Shown: positions 50,190 to 59,493, numbered from the stretch's first letter. The stretch: DNA of 64,000 nt from Roseateles_B sp041913905 (GCA_041913905.1 JAYSEK010000007.1:90920-154919), one strand, 5' to 3'. Translations and numbers: made by a program. Notes: a model not told the origin generated them from the sequence alone.

Positions 50190-50873
50190 ATGTCATTGTT
50201 CAGCGTTCTGATCGTCGAAGACCAAATCCGGTTCCGGGAAGCCTTCGAGAAGTCCTTGTCCCAAGCCAGCGACATCCGCCTGCTGGGCATGGCCTCAGAC
50301 CTGCAGCAGGGCCGCAAGATGTTCGACCAGCTGCGTCCCGACGTGCTGCTGGTCGACCTGGACCTGCCGGGCGGCAGCGGCATCGACCTGATCCGCCACG
50401 CCGCGCAGGCGCACCCGGACTGCGAGGTCATGGTGATCTCCGTGTTCGGGGATGAACAGCATGTGCTGTCCAGCATCGAAGCCGGTGCCACGGGCTATCT
50501 GCTCAAGGACAGCCTGGCGCTGGACCTCCCCGACCAGCTGCGCGCGCTGCGCAGCGGCGGCAGTCCCATCAGTCCCGTCATCGCCCGCCGCCTGCTGCTG
50601 CGCCTGAACGCCGGCACCCAGCATCTGCAGGGGCTGCCAGCCGAGACCGGTGCTGCGCCGCTGGACGAGAACGTCATCGCGCTGTCCGAGCAGGAGTCGC
50701 GGGTGCTGCACCTGGCGGCCAAGGGCTTCACCTTCGACGAAATCGCGCAGTTCCTCCAGGTCTCGCCCCACACGGTGATGACCTATGTGAAGCGCATCTA
50801 CCGCAAGCTGCAGGTGCGCTCCAAGGTCGAGGCCATCTACGAGGCGCGGCGCCTGGGCTGGCTCCGGGATTGA
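50190..50873 (+). CDS. NarL/LuxR-type response regulator
   Basis: A 227-residue protein. The receiver domain carries VEDQIRFREA (acidic pocket), the phospho-acceptor Asp in LLVDLDLPGGSG near residue 56 and LLKDS with the conserved Lys near 105. The LuxR helix-turn-helix ALSEQESRVLHLAAKGFTFD...VSPHTVMTYVKRIYRKL follows. No histidine kinase gene is in the window, so it is an orphan here. Confidence 0.9.
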   Translation: MSLFSVLIVEDQIRFREAFEKSLSQASDIRLLGMASDLQQGRKMFDQLRPDVLLVDLDLPGGSGIDLIRHAAQAHPDCEVMVISVFGDEQHVLSSIEAGATGYLLKDSLALDLPDQLRALRSGGSPISPVIARRLLLRLNAGTQHLQGLPAETGAAPLDENVIALSEQESRVLHLAAKGFTFDEIAQFLQVSPHTVMTYVKRIYRKLQVRSKVEAIYEARRLGWLRD

Positions 50874-50996
50874 CCACCGCCTGAGCCGTCACTGCCTGCC
50901 AGGCGCCTGAGCGGGCCGAGGAAACTTGCAGCGAGCGGCGTCCATGGCACCTGCGCCGGCTGAGCGTCACGGGCCTGTGCCAGAATCCAAAGTGCC

Positions 50997-51662
50997 ATGC
51001 ACGTCGCCGCCAACCCAGACCTGGACCCTGAAGACCCTGCCGCCGGCACCGCCCAGGCGGCGGCCCCCGAGACCAAGCGCCGCTCCCGGCCCAAGCCTGG
51101 TGAGCGCCGCGTGCAGATCCTGCAGACCCTGGCCAGCATGCTGGAGCAGCCCGGCGCCGAGCGCGTGACCACGGCCGCGCTGGCCGGCCGCCTGGAGGTC
51201 AGCGAGGCCGCCCTGTACCGCCATTTCGCCAGCAAGGCCCAGATGTTCGAGGGCCTGATCGAGTTCATCGAGTCCAGCATCTACACCCTGCTGAACCAGA
51301 TCACCGAGCGCGAGGCCGCCGGCCTCGTACAGGCCCAGCGCATCGTCTCGGTGCTGCTGCAGTTCGGCGAGCGCAATCCGGGCATGAGCCGGGTGATGGT
51401 GGGGGATGCGCTTGTCTACGAGAACGAGCGGCTGATCCAGCGCATGAACCTGTTCTTCGACCGCGTGGAGGCCACGCTGCGCCAGGTGCTGCGCCAGGCG
51501 GCCGAGGCCGAGGGCTCGGCAACGCCCACGGTGCAAGCCAATGCCCAGGCCTCGGTGCTGGTGAGCTTCATCATCGGCCGCCTGCAGCGCTATGCCCGCT
51601 CGGGCTTCAAGCGCATGCCCACCGAGCAGCTGGACGTGGCCCTGGGCCTGCTGGCGCGCTGA
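50997..51662 (+). CDS. slmA: Nucleoid occlusion factor SlmA
   Basis: A 221-residue TetR-fold protein. After a 30-residue leader, RRVQILQTLASMLEQPGAERVTTAALAGRLEVSEAALYRHFASKAQMFEGLIEFIE is the typical SlmA helix-turn-helix. It binds DNA sites over the nucleoid and blocks FtsZ assembly there. Position near argB is the usual betaproteobacterial synteny. Confidence 0.92.
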   Translation: MHVAANPDLDPEDPAAGTAQAAAPETKRRSRPKPGERRVQILQTLASMLEQPGAERVTTAALAGRLEVSEAALYRHFASKAQMFEGLIEFIESSIYTLLNQITEREAAGLVQAQRIVSVLLQFGERNPGMSRVMVGDALVYENERLIQRMNLFFDRVEATLRQVLRQAAEAEGSATPTVQANAQASVLVSFIIGRLQRYARSGFKRMPTEQLDVALGLLAR

Positions 51663-51746
51663 GTACGCGGGTCGACGCGCCGCAAGCCTTCATTCGCTTT
51701 TTCTTTGCCCGAGGCCTTGCCGAGTGGCTCCCCAGGGAAGACCGCC

Positions 51747-52679
51747 ATGTCCACCGATGCCCTTGCCCAGTTTCTGAGCCGCGCGGAGCGCCTGCTGGCC
51801 CGCGCCGAAGCCCTGCTGCCGCCTGCGCTTGAGGCGCCTGACTGGTCCGCGTCCAGCGCCTTCCGCTACCGCCGCCGGCGCGGCGTGCCGGTGCTGGAGC
51901 CGGTGCGCCATGTGGCCGCCATCCGGCTGGACGCGCTGAAGGAGGTGGATGCGCAAAAGGAGCGCCTGCTGCAGAACAGCCGCCAGTTCGTGCAGGGTCT
52001 GCCGGCCAACAACGTGCTGCTGACCGGTGCGCGCGGCACGGGCAAGAGCTCGCTGATCAAGGCCGTGCTGAATGAGTTTGCCGCGCAGGGCCTGCGCCTC
52101 ATCGAGGTGGACAAGGCGGATCTGGTCGACCTGCCGGACCTGGTCGACCTGGTGGCCGAGCGGCCCGAGCGCTTCATCGTCTTTTGCGACGACCTCAGCT
52201 TCGAGGAGAGCGAGGCCGGCTACAAGGCGCTGAAATCCATGCTGGACGGCTCCATCGCCGCGGCCAGCGACAACCTCCTGATCTACGCCACCAGCAACCG
52301 CCGCCACCTGCTGCCCGAGCAGATGCGCGACAACCTCGCCGCCCGGGTCGACGAGAACGGCGAGCTGCATCCCGGCGAGGCCATCGAGGAGAAGGTCTCG
52401 CTGTCCGAGCGCTTCGGGCTGTGGATCAGCTTCTATCCCTTCAGCCAGGAGGAGTACCTGGCCATCGCGGCCCAATGGCTGCGGCACTTCGGCCTGGACG
52501 AAGCCGCCATCGCCGCAGCGCGCCAGCCGGCACTCATCTGGGCCCTGGAGCGAGGCTCGCGCTCCGGCCGCGTGGCCTACCAGTTCGCCCGCGACATGGC
52601 CGGACGCGGCGGCCCCGCTTCTGCTGATACGGCCCGCCCGGCCGACGCCCCCATTCCCGACGGCCTGGACCAGGCCTGA
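51747..52679 (+). CDS. DUF815-family AAA ATPase
   Basis: A 310-residue ATPase. Walker A TGARGTGKSSLIKA lies near residue 93, Walker B IVFCDDLSFEE near 148, and ATSNRRHLLPEQM is the sensor region of DUF815. The C-terminus ends in a short tail after RVAYQFARDMAGR. Start 51747 (MSTDALAQ) is chosen over a frame starting 14 codons earlier. The cellular role is not established. Confidence 0.9.
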   Translation: MSTDALAQFLSRAERLLARAEALLPPALEAPDWSASSAFRYRRRRGVPVLEPVRHVAAIRLDALKEVDAQKERLLQNSRQFVQGLPANNVLLTGARGTGKSSLIKAVLNEFAAQGLRLIEVDKADLVDLPDLVDLVAERPERFIVFCDDLSFEESEAGYKALKSMLDGSIAAASDNLLIYATSNRRHLLPEQMRDNLAARVDENGELHPGEAIEEKVSLSERFGLWISFYPFSQEEYLAIAAQWLRHFGLDEAAIAAARQPALIWALERGSRSGRVAYQFARDMAGRGGPASADTARPADAPIPDGLDQA

Positions 52680-52685
52680 TCCCTC

Positions 52686-53171
52686 ATGACGAACGAAACG
52701 ACCGCCCAGATGACAGCAAGCATGACGAGTCCCGCCGAGCGCGTGCCGGTCGACGTGGCCGTGGGCGTGCTGGTCAAGCGCGATGCCCAGGGCCGCGAAG
52801 CCGACTTCCTGCTGACCTCCCGCCCCGTGGGCAAGGTCTACGCCGGCTACTGGGAGTACCCGGGCGGCAAGCTGGAGGCCGGCGAGACGGTGGAGCAGGC
52901 CCTGCGCCGCGAGTTGCACGAGGAGCTGGGCATCACCATTGGTGCGGCCCATCCCTGGAAGATCGAGGTGATGGACTATCCCCATGCGCGGGTCCGCCTG
53001 CATTTCTGCAAGGTCTACGAATGGCAGGGCGAGTTCGAGATGCGCGAGGGCCAGCAGATGGCCTGGCAGGGCCTGCCGGTGACGGTGCAGCCCGTGCTGC
53101 CGGGCACCATTCCCGTGCTGCAATGGTTCGCCGCCGAGCGTGGTTTCCAGGGGGGCACCCACCATGGCTGA
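52686..53171 (+). CDS. mutT: MutT-type Nudix hydrolase (8-oxo-dGTP diphosphatase)
   Basis: A 161-residue enzyme with a Nudix box GGKLEAGETVEQALRRELHE then ELGI near residues 60-83. The surrounding VAVGVLVKRD and YWEYPGGK are typical of MutT. It removes oxidised dGTP. It overlaps hisI by eight bases. Confidence 0.9.
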   Translation: MTNETTAQMTASMTSPAERVPVDVAVGVLVKRDAQGREADFLLTSRPVGKVYAGYWEYPGGKLEAGETVEQALRRELHEELGITIGAAHPWKIEVMDYPHARVRLHFCKVYEWQGEFEMREGQQMAWQGLPVTVQPVLPGTIPVLQWFAAERGFQGGTHHG

Positions 53172-53577
53172 GTACACTGCCGCCATGGATTGGCTGGATC
53201 AGATCAAGTGGGACGAACAGGGCCTGGTGCCCGTCATCGCCCAGGAACGCGACACGGGCGATGTGCTCATGTTCGCGTGGATGAATCGCGAGGCCCTGCG
53301 CCTGACGGCGGAGAAGGGCGAGGCCGTCTACTGGAGCCGCTCACGCCAGAAGCTGTGGCACAAGGGCGAGGAGTCCGGCCACATCCAGCAGGTCCACGAG
53401 CTGCGCCTGGACTGCGACAACGACGTCGTGCTGCTCAAGATCACCCAGCGCGGCCACGAGCCCGGCATTGCCTGCCACACCGGCCGCCACAGCTGCTTCT
53501 TCCAGCGCCTGGAGGGCGGCCAGTGGACCGCGGTGGAGCCGGTACTCAAGGATCCGGACCAGATCTACAGCAAGTGA
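53164..53577 (+). CDS. hisI: Phosphoribosyl-AMP cyclohydrolase
   Basis: A 137-residue histidine-pathway enzyme. Motifs are YWSRSRQKLWHKGEESGH, the metal-binding LDCDNDVVLLKI and ACHTGRHSCFF. It opens the adenine ring of PR-AMP. The ATG at 53164 overlaps the mutT end. Confidence 0.95.
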   Translation: MAEYTAAMDWLDQIKWDEQGLVPVIAQERDTGDVLMFAWMNREALRLTAEKGEAVYWSRSRQKLWHKGEESGHIQQVHELRLDCDNDVVLLKITQRGHEPGIACHTGRHSCFFQRLEGGQWTAVEPVLKDPDQIYSK

Positions 53578-53596
53578 TTGACTGCAACTGAGCGCC

Positions 53597-53932
53597 ATGA
53601 ACGGCAACGACATCCTGGCCCGCCTGGGCGAAACCATCGACTCCCGCAAGCCTGAGGCTGGCGGCGACCCTTCAGCCAGCTATGTGGCCAAGCTCTTCCA
53701 CAAGGGCCTGGACAGCATCCTGAAGAAGGTCGGCGAGGAAGCCACCGAGGTGGTGCTGGCCGCCAAGGACGGTGATCCCGCCAAGCTGACCTACGAGGTG
53801 GCCGACCTCTGGTTCCACTCCATGATCGCCCTCAGCGCGCTGGGGCTGAAGCCGGCGGACGTGCTGAACGAGCTGGCGCGGCGCGAGGGCTTGTCGGGGC
53901 TGGAGGAGTTTGCTGCGCGGCCCAAGGACTGA
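53597..53932 (+). CDS. hisE: Phosphoribosyl-ATP diphosphatase
   Basis: A 111-residue enzyme of the MazG-like fold: SYVAKLFHKGLDSILKKVGEEATEVVLAAKDGD and YEVADLWFHSMIALSALGL, with the acidic metal-binding residues in EEATEV. It converts PR-ATP to PR-AMP, the step before HisI. Confidence 0.95.
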   Translation: MNGNDILARLGETIDSRKPEAGGDPSASYVAKLFHKGLDSILKKVGEEATEVVLAAKDGDPAKLTYEVADLWFHSMIALSALGLKPADVLNELARREGLSGLEEFAARPKD

Positions 53933-53991
53933 AAGAGCCGCCGAACAGGCCGCAGTCCAGCGCCAGCATTGACCAAGCGAGGGAGAACGAC

Positions 53992-54429
53992 ATGATGAAC
54001 CAGTCATTGAAGATGCCGGTCGTGCCGGTCCAGCAGGAAGAGGGCTTGCGCCGACTGGTGCTGGTGATCTACCTGATCTATGGACTCAGTCTGTTCACGG
54101 GAGTACCGATCCTGCTGGCAGTCTTGCTGAACTATCTTCGCCTGGGTGAAAGCCGGGGCACGATCTACCACAGCCACCTGCGCTGGATGCTGCGCAGCTT
54201 TTGGTGGAGCTTGTTCTGGCTGGCCCTGGGTGGCGCCTTGATGGTCGCCGGCCTGGCCAGCGCGACCACCTATGCGGCCAATGAGTACGTCCAACGCGAC
54301 TTGCGGCTCCTTGGCGGCTGGAGCAGCGGCATCGGGCTGGCCGTCATGGGCTTGAACTGGCTGTGGGTTGTCTCCCGCATGCTGCGTGGCCTCTTGAACT
54401 GGAACGAACATCGCCGCATGCCCGCCTGA
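53992..54429 (+). CDS. DUF4870-like membrane protein
   Basis: A 145-residue membrane protein with about three hydrophobic segments: LVLVIYLIYGLSLFTGVPILLAVLLNYL, FWWSLFWLALGGALMVAGLA and GIGLAVMGLNWLWVVSRML. The stretch RGTIYHSHLRWMLRSFWW is typical of this small family, which is regularly encoded between hisE and the HIT gene. The function is unknown. Confidence 0.75.
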   Translation: MMNQSLKMPVVPVQQEEGLRRLVLVIYLIYGLSLFTGVPILLAVLLNYLRLGESRGTIYHSHLRWMLRSFWWSLFWLALGGALMVAGLASATTYAANEYVQRDLRLLGGWSSGIGLAVMGLNWLWVVSRMLRGLLNWNEHRRMPA

Positions 54430-54462
54430 GGGCTAGGACGCAATTTTCATCACGAGGAACCC

Positions 54463-54810
54463 ATGTCCCACGACCCCAATTGCATCTTCTGCAAGATCAT
54501 CGCCGGCCAGATCCCGTCCAAGAAGGTCTACGAGGACCAGGACCTGCTGGCCTTCCATGACATCCACCCATGGGCGCCAGTGCATGTGCTGATCATCCCC
54601 AAGCTGCACATCGCCAGCATGGTCGAGCTGACGGACGCGCATGCGCCCCTGCTGGGCAAGATGAGCGTGCTGGCGCCCAGGCTGATGAAGGAGCTGGGCG
54701 TCAGCAACGGCTTCCGCACGGTGATCAACACCGGCCCGGACGGTGGGCAGGAGGTCTACCACCTGCACATGCATGCCATGGGTGGCCCGCGCCCCTGGCT
54801 GAAGGGCTGA
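54463..54810 (+). CDS. hinT: HIT-family nucleotide-binding hydrolase (HinT-like)
   Basis: A 115-residue histidine triad protein: CIFCKIIAGQIPSKKVYED at the start and the HLHMH motif near residue 101 that carries the catalytic His. It hydrolyses adenosine phosphoramidates. Confidence 0.93.
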   Translation: MSHDPNCIFCKIIAGQIPSKKVYEDQDLLAFHDIHPWAPVHVLIIPKLHIASMVELTDAHAPLLGKMSVLAPRLMKELGVSNGFRTVINTGPDGGQEVYHLHMHAMGGPRPWLKG

Positions 54811-54910
54811 TCCACCCTTGAATTCCTGGGAATCGGCGGCATCTGTTCCGTCGCAAGAGACTGTCACGGCGCAAGCCTAGAATCGGGTATTCGCTTTTGA
54901 GGAGACCACT

Positions 54911-55135
54911 ATGGGTGGACTGAGCATTGGACACTGGCTGATCGTGCTGCTGGTGGTTGTGGTGATTTTCGGCACCAAGAAGCTGCGCAATGTGGGCTCG
55001 GATCTGGGCGCGGCGGTCAAGGGCTTCAAGGACGGCATGAAGGACGGTTCGGCTGACGCACCGGCTCAGCAGGTGAGCCACAGCAAGGCCCAGGATGCGA
55101 ACACGGTGGACGTGGACGCCAAGACCAAGTCCTGA
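54911..55135 (+). CDS. tatA: Twin-arginine translocase subunit TatA
   Basis: A 74-residue protein with one membrane helix (GHWLIVLLVVVVIFGTKKLRN), the hinge and the amphipathic helix LGAAVKGFKDGM. GAGGAGACC precedes the start. It forms the translocation pore for folded proteins. Confidence 0.95.
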   Translation: MGGLSIGHWLIVLLVVVVIFGTKKLRNVGSDLGAAVKGFKDGMKDGSADAPAQQVSHSKAQDANTVDVDAKTKS

Positions 55136-55146
55136 GCTGAGCGCGG

Positions 55147-55635
55147 ATGATTGATTTCGGCTTTGATAAGTTGGCGCTGATCGGCGCCGTGGCCCTGATC
55201 GTGATCGGGCCGGAGCGCCTGCCCAAGGTGGCGCGCACGGCCGGGCACTTGATGGGCAAGGCCCGGCGCTATGTGGCCGAGGTCAAGGCCGAGGTCAACC
55301 GCTCCATGGAGTTGGAAGAGCTCAAGAAAATGAAGGGCCAGTTCGAGGACGCCGCGCGCGACGTCGAACACAGCGTGCAGCAGGAGATCAACACTGCCAC
55401 GCAGGCCTTTGACCAGACCTGGCAGAGCATCGGCGGCGAAGGCAGCAGCTACGAGCCGCTGCCGCCCGCCTACCGCCATCCGGGCAAGAAATGGCGCGTC
55501 AAGCGCGGCGCCACGCCCCTCTGGTACAAAAAGCAGCAGGGCGTGCGACGCCATGTGCAATCCGGCGCGGCCCGCGTGGCGCGCTTCCGTCCCAAGTCTC
55601 ACGCATCTCACGCATCGTCGCGCCCCCTCCCATGA
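55147..55635 (+). CDS. tatB: Twin-arginine translocase subunit TatB
   Basis: A 162-residue protein: MIDFGFDKLALIGAVALIVIGPERLPKVARTAG is the TatB start, followed by a long charged helix. It receives RR-signal substrates with TatC. It ends with an ATGA overlap into tatC. Confidence 0.94.
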   Translation: MIDFGFDKLALIGAVALIVIGPERLPKVARTAGHLMGKARRYVAEVKAEVNRSMELEELKKMKGQFEDAARDVEHSVQQEINTATQAFDQTWQSIGGEGSSYEPLPPAYRHPGKKWRVKRGATPLWYKKQQGVRRHVQSGAARVARFRPKSHASHASSRPLP

Positions 55636-56414
55636 GTTCTTCCCCCGAAGACGAACTGGCTGGCACCGAACAGCCTTTCGTGTCGCACCTGATCGAACTG
55701 CGTGATCGCCTGATCCGCGCGGCGCTGGCCATTGGCGTAGCCTTTGGTGTGCTGTGCATCTATCCGGGCCCGTCTGGTCTCTACGACCTGCTCGCTTCGC
55801 CCCTGGTGGAACACCTGCCCAAGGGCTCGTCGATGATCGCCACCAACGTGCTCTCGCCCTTCCTGGTGCCGTTGAAGATCACGCTGCTGGCTGGCTTCAT
55901 GCTGGCGCTTCCCGTCGTGCTGTACCAAGTCTGGGCCTTTGTGGCGCCGGGGCTTTATTCGCATGAGAAGCGTCTGGTTCTACCCCTGGTGATCTCCAGC
56001 ACAGTGCTGTTCTTTGTCGGCGTGGCGTTTAGCTATTTCTTCGTCTTCGGCCAGGTCTTCAAGTTCATCCAGAGCTTTGCGCCCAAGAGCATCACGGCCG
56101 CTCCCGACATCGAGGCCTACCTCGGCTTCGTGATGACCATGTTCATTGCCTTTGGCGCTTCTTTCGAAGTGCCCGTGGTGGTGGTGGTGCTCGTCCGCAT
56201 GGGGCTGGTGACGGTCGAGAAGCTGCGCGAGTTCCGCGGCTACTTCATCGTGCTGGCCTTCGTGGTCGCCGCCATCATCACCCCGCCCGACATCGCTTCT
56301 CAAGCCGCCCTCGCCATTTCCATGTGCGTGTTGTATGAGCTTGGGATCTGGGCTGCAGGAGCGTTCGTCCGCGCCACCAAGGCGCCCGAAGACGCCCAGG
56401 ACCCGGCCCCCTGA
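55632..56414 (+). CDS. tatC: Twin-arginine translocase subunit TatC
   Basis: A 260-residue membrane protein with six helices. Conserved sites are FVSHLIELRDRLIRA at the start, LLAGFMLALPVVLYQVWAFVAPGLY and TPPDIASQAALAISMCVLYELGIW. It recognises twin-arginine signal peptides. The start is inside the tatB stop (ATGA). Confidence 0.95.
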   Translation: MSSSPEDELAGTEQPFVSHLIELRDRLIRAALAIGVAFGVLCIYPGPSGLYDLLASPLVEHLPKGSSMIATNVLSPFLVPLKITLLAGFMLALPVVLYQVWAFVAPGLYSHEKRLVLPLVISSTVLFFVGVAFSYFFVFGQVFKFIQSFAPKSITAAPDIEAYLGFVMTMFIAFGASFEVPVVVVVLVRMGLVTVEKLREFRGYFIVLAFVVAAIITPPDIASQAALAISMCVLYELGIWAAGAFVRATKAPEDAQDPAP

Positions 56415-56438
56415 TCAGCGCGGGGCCGGGAGCCCCGC

Positions 56439-57635
56439 TCAGTTCGGGTTGTCTTCGGCCTTGGGTCGGGGCCGCTGCCCGATCTTCAGCACGAAGGCCT
56501 TGCGGTCCTGACCCCGCTGCACCTCCAGCTTCGCCTGGCTGCCAGGCGCCAGTGCGGCCACGGCCGTCAGCAATTCATTCGGGCTTTGCACGCGCTTGCC
56601 GGCCACGCTGAGCACCACGTCACCGGGCTTGATGCCCGCCAGCTCGGCCGGGCCCTTGAGGATCACGCCGCTGACCATCACCCCGCTCAAGGGCGGCAGG
56701 TGGAAGGCCTCCAGCACCTCGGGCGTGATCTCGCGGGTCTGCACGCCGACCCAGCCGCGCGAGACCTGCCCCTGCTTGATCAGCGCCTCCATCACCTCGC
56801 GGGCCAGGCCCACGGGGATGGCGAAGCCGATGCCCATGCTGCCGCCGCTGCGCGAGTAGATGGCCGTGTTGATGCCCAGCAGCTGGCCCTGGGTGTCCAC
56901 CAGCGCGCCGCCCGAGTTGCCGGGGTTGATGGCCGCATCGGTCTGGATGAAGTTCTCGAAGGTGGACAGGCCCAGCTGCTTGCGGCCCAGCGCGCTGACG
57001 ATGCCCGAGGTCACCGTCTGGCCCACGTTGAAGGGGTTGCCGATGGCCAGCACGGCGTCGCCGACCTGCAGGCTGTCGGCCTCGCCCAGGCGCATCACCG
57101 GCAGGTCGGGCAGGCGGATGCGCAGCACGGCGAGGTCGGTGTCGGGGTCGGTGCCGATCAGCTCGGCCGTGGTCTCGCGACCGTCGCTGAGCTGGATCAG
57201 GATCTCGCTGGCGTTTTCCACCACATGGTTGTTGGTGAGCACATAGCCCTCTGGCGAGACGATGACGCCTGAGCCTGTGCCGCGCGGGCCGTCGCGCTCG
57301 TCCTCGTCGGGGCTGCCGCCGTGGTAGCGCAGCCAGGCTTCCTCTTCCTCGCTGAGCGGCTGGCCGGGCTTGCTGGCGCTGATGCTCACCACGGCCGGTG
57401 CAGCCAGACGCGCGGCCTCGGCATAGCCGGGTCGCTTGCCGCCGGGTGTTCCCATCTGCAGGCTGGGTGCCGGGTGCAGGCTGCCCTGCAGCCATTGCGG
57501 CTTCAGCGTCGCAACGACGAAATAGCCGGCCAGCGCGACGGTCGTGGCCTGGGAGAAAATCAGCCAGGATTGGCGCAAGGACGATGGTCGTGACGACCCT
57601 GAAGGTGTGGACGGCGAGGAGGACGATGTGGACAT
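56439..57635 (-). CDS. HtrA/DegS-like serine protease, membrane-anchored
   Basis: A 398-residue S1C protease. A Ser-rich start precedes a membrane anchor (FSQATTVALAGYFVVATLKP, about residues 29-48). The catalytic triad is His in TNNHVV near 138, Asp in TDLAVL near 166 and Ser in NPGNSGGALVD near 240. One PDZ domain follows (about 290-385), ending with QRPRPKAEDNPN. It degrades or processes misfolded periplasmic proteins. The start codon overlaps that of the divergent Nif3-like gene. Confidence 0.92.
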   Translation of the reverse strand: MSTSSSSPSTPSGSSRPSSLRQSWLIFSQATTVALAGYFVVATLKPQWLQGSLHPAPSLQMGTPGGKRPGYAEAARLAAPAVVSISASKPGQPLSEEEEAWLRYHGGSPDEDERDGPRGTGSGVIVSPEGYVLTNNHVVENASEILIQLSDGRETTAELIGTDPDTDLAVLRIRLPDLPVMRLGEADSLQVGDAVLAIGNPFNVGQTVTSGIVSALGRKQLGLSTFENFIQTDAAINPGNSGGALVDTQGQLLGINTAIYSRSGGSMGIGFAIPVGLAREVMEALIKQGQVSRGWVGVQTREITPEVLEAFHLPPLSGVMVSGVILKGPAELAGIKPGDVVLSVAGKRVQSPNELLTAVAALAPGSQAKLEVQRGQDRKAFVLKIGQRPRPKAEDNPN

Positions 57636-58437
57636 GAAGGAAAGCACCCTGGCGACCGGGCGGGAAGGGGCGGCGGAGCCTGCGGGCTTGTCCCGTGACG
57701 CATTGCTGCGCCTGCTGGACGGCTGGCTGGAGCCGGGTCGTTTCAAGGATTATGGGCCCAACGGCCTGCAGGTTGAGGGTAAGCCCGAGGTTCGCCGCGT
57801 GCTGTGTGGCGTGACGGCCAGCCTGGCGCTGATCGACGCCGCCATCGAGCGCGGTGCCGATGCCCTGCTGGTGCACCATGGCCTGTTCTGGCGCGGCCAG
57901 GAGCAGCGCCTGACGGGCTGGATGAAGACCCGCGTGCAGCGCCTGCTGGCCCATGACATCAACCTGATCGCCTACCACCTGCCCCTGGATGCGCATGCCG
58001 AGCTGGGCAACAACGCGCAGCTGGGGGCGCAGTTGGGATGGACGGCCGACGCCCGTTTCGGCGAGCAGGATCTGGGCTTTGCCGGCCCACTGCCGCCCGA
58101 GCAGCAGACGCTGGCAGGCCTGCAGTCGGTGCTGGAGCGGCAGCTGGGGCGCCCGGTGACGGCCATCCCCGGCGACGGGCGCCCACTGCGCCGCGTGGCC
58201 TGGTGCACCGGTGGCGCGCAGGGTTTTTTCGAGGCCGCAATCGCCAGCGGGGCCGATGTCTTCGTCACCGGCGAGATTTCCGAGCCCCAGGCGCACTATG
58301 CCGCCGAGACGGGGGTGGCCTTCGTGGCCGCCGGCCACCACGCCACCGAACGCTACGGCGTGCAGGCCCTGGGCCGTCGTCTGGGTGAGGAGGCCGGTCT
58401 CAGCGTCGAATTCCTGGACTTGAACAATCCCGCATGA
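57634..58437 (+). CDS. Nif3-like dinuclear metal centre protein
   Basis: A 267-residue protein with metal-binding motifs LLVHHGLFWRG near residue 78 and AAGHHATERYG near 237, as well as YGPNGLQVEGKPEVRRV. Members bind two metal ions and resemble GTP cyclohydrolase type 2. ATG 57634 overlaps the protease ATG on the other strand; TTG 57688 is a plausible alternative start. It overlaps pdxA by four bases. Confidence 0.9.
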   Translation: MKESTLATGREGAAEPAGLSRDALLRLLDGWLEPGRFKDYGPNGLQVEGKPEVRRVLCGVTASLALIDAAIERGADALLVHHGLFWRGQEQRLTGWMKTRVQRLLAHDINLIAYHLPLDAHAELGNNAQLGAQLGWTADARFGEQDLGFAGPLPPEQQTLAGLQSVLERQLGRPVTAIPGDGRPLRRVAWCTGGAQGFFEAAIASGADVFVTGEISEPQAHYAAETGVAFVAAGHHATERYGVQALGRRLGEEAGLSVEFLDLNNPA

Positions 58438-59462
58438 ATGCCTTGCTGATCACCCAGGGCGATGCCTGCGGCATCGGGCCCGAGATCGCCGTGAAGGCCT
58501 GGGCGGCCGAACAGGACTCGCCCGGCGCCGTGCCTCTGTGCCTGGTGGGCGACGTGGAAGTCTGGCGGCGCGCCCTGCGCATCGCCGGGCAGGACCTCCC
58601 TGTGGCTCGCCTGGATCATCCCGCGGAGGCCGCACACGCACCGCCGCGCTGTCTGCCTGTCTGGCAGCCGCCCGGCATGCCGCCCGGGCTGCTGGACGAG
58701 CCGCTGGGCCGGATCAGCGCCAAGGCCGGTGCCGCCGCCGCTTGCTGCATCAAGGCGGCCGTGGCGGCGGTGCAGGGCGGGCAAGGGCGCGGCATCGTCA
58801 CCGCACCCATCCACAAGGAAGCCCTGCATGCGGCCGGCGTGCCGTTCCCGGGGCACACCGAGATGCTGCAGGCCCTGGCCGCGCCGCCGGGCGGCACGCC
58901 GCCGCCGGTGCGCATGATGCTGGCCAACGAGGAGCTGAAGACGGTGCTGGTGACCATCCACGTCTCGCTGCGCCGGGCGCTGGACCTGGTCACGAAGGCG
59001 GCGGTGCTGGAGACGCTGCGCATCACCCGCGACTCCCTGCGTCGTTTCGGCATCGAGGCGCCGCGCATCGCCGTCGCCGGGTTGAATCCGCATGCCGGCG
59101 AGGGCGGCCTTTTCGGCGACGAGGAGCTCCGCGAGATTGCGCCGGCCATTGCCGCGGCCCGCGCCGAGGGCATCGACGCCCGCGGCCCCTTCGCGCCGGA
59201 CACCGTCTTCATGCGCGCCCGCCACGCACCGCCCGCGCATCCGGGCGAGTTCGACGCCGTCGTCGCCATGACGCACGACCATGGCCTGATCCCGGTGAAG
59301 TATTTGGGCGTGGAGCAGGGCGTGAACGTCACCTTGGGCCTGCCCTTTGTGCGCACGAGCCCGGATCACGGCACGGCCTTCGACATCGCGGGCCAAGGCG
59401 TCGCCGACGCCTCCAGCATGCGGGCGGCGCTGCGTATGGCTCATCAGCTGAGCCAGGGCTGA
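58434..59462 (+). CDS. pdxA: 4-hydroxythreonine-4-phosphate dehydrogenase
   Basis: A 342-residue enzyme of pyridoxal phosphate biosynthesis. The start ALLITQGDACGIGPEIAVKA, metal His in FPGHTEML, AGLNPHAGEGGLFGDEE and the ending MTHDHGLIPVKYLG are PdxA signatures. The gene starts within the Nif3 stop (ATGA). Confidence 0.95.
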   Translation: MNALLITQGDACGIGPEIAVKAWAAEQDSPGAVPLCLVGDVEVWRRALRIAGQDLPVARLDHPAEAAHAPPRCLPVWQPPGMPPGLLDEPLGRISAKAGAAAACCIKAAVAAVQGGQGRGIVTAPIHKEALHAAGVPFPGHTEMLQALAAPPGGTPPPVRMMLANEELKTVLVTIHVSLRRALDLVTKAAVLETLRITRDSLRRFGIEAPRIAVAGLNPHAGEGGLFGDEELREIAPAIAAARAEGIDARGPFAPDTVFMRARHAPPAHPGEFDAVVAMTHDHGLIPVKYLGVEQGVNVTLGLPFVRTSPDHGTAFDIAGQGVADASSMRAALRMAHQLSQG

Positions 59463-59493
59463 GCCCTGCGCTGAAGAACGCGGCGCGCGGCGC

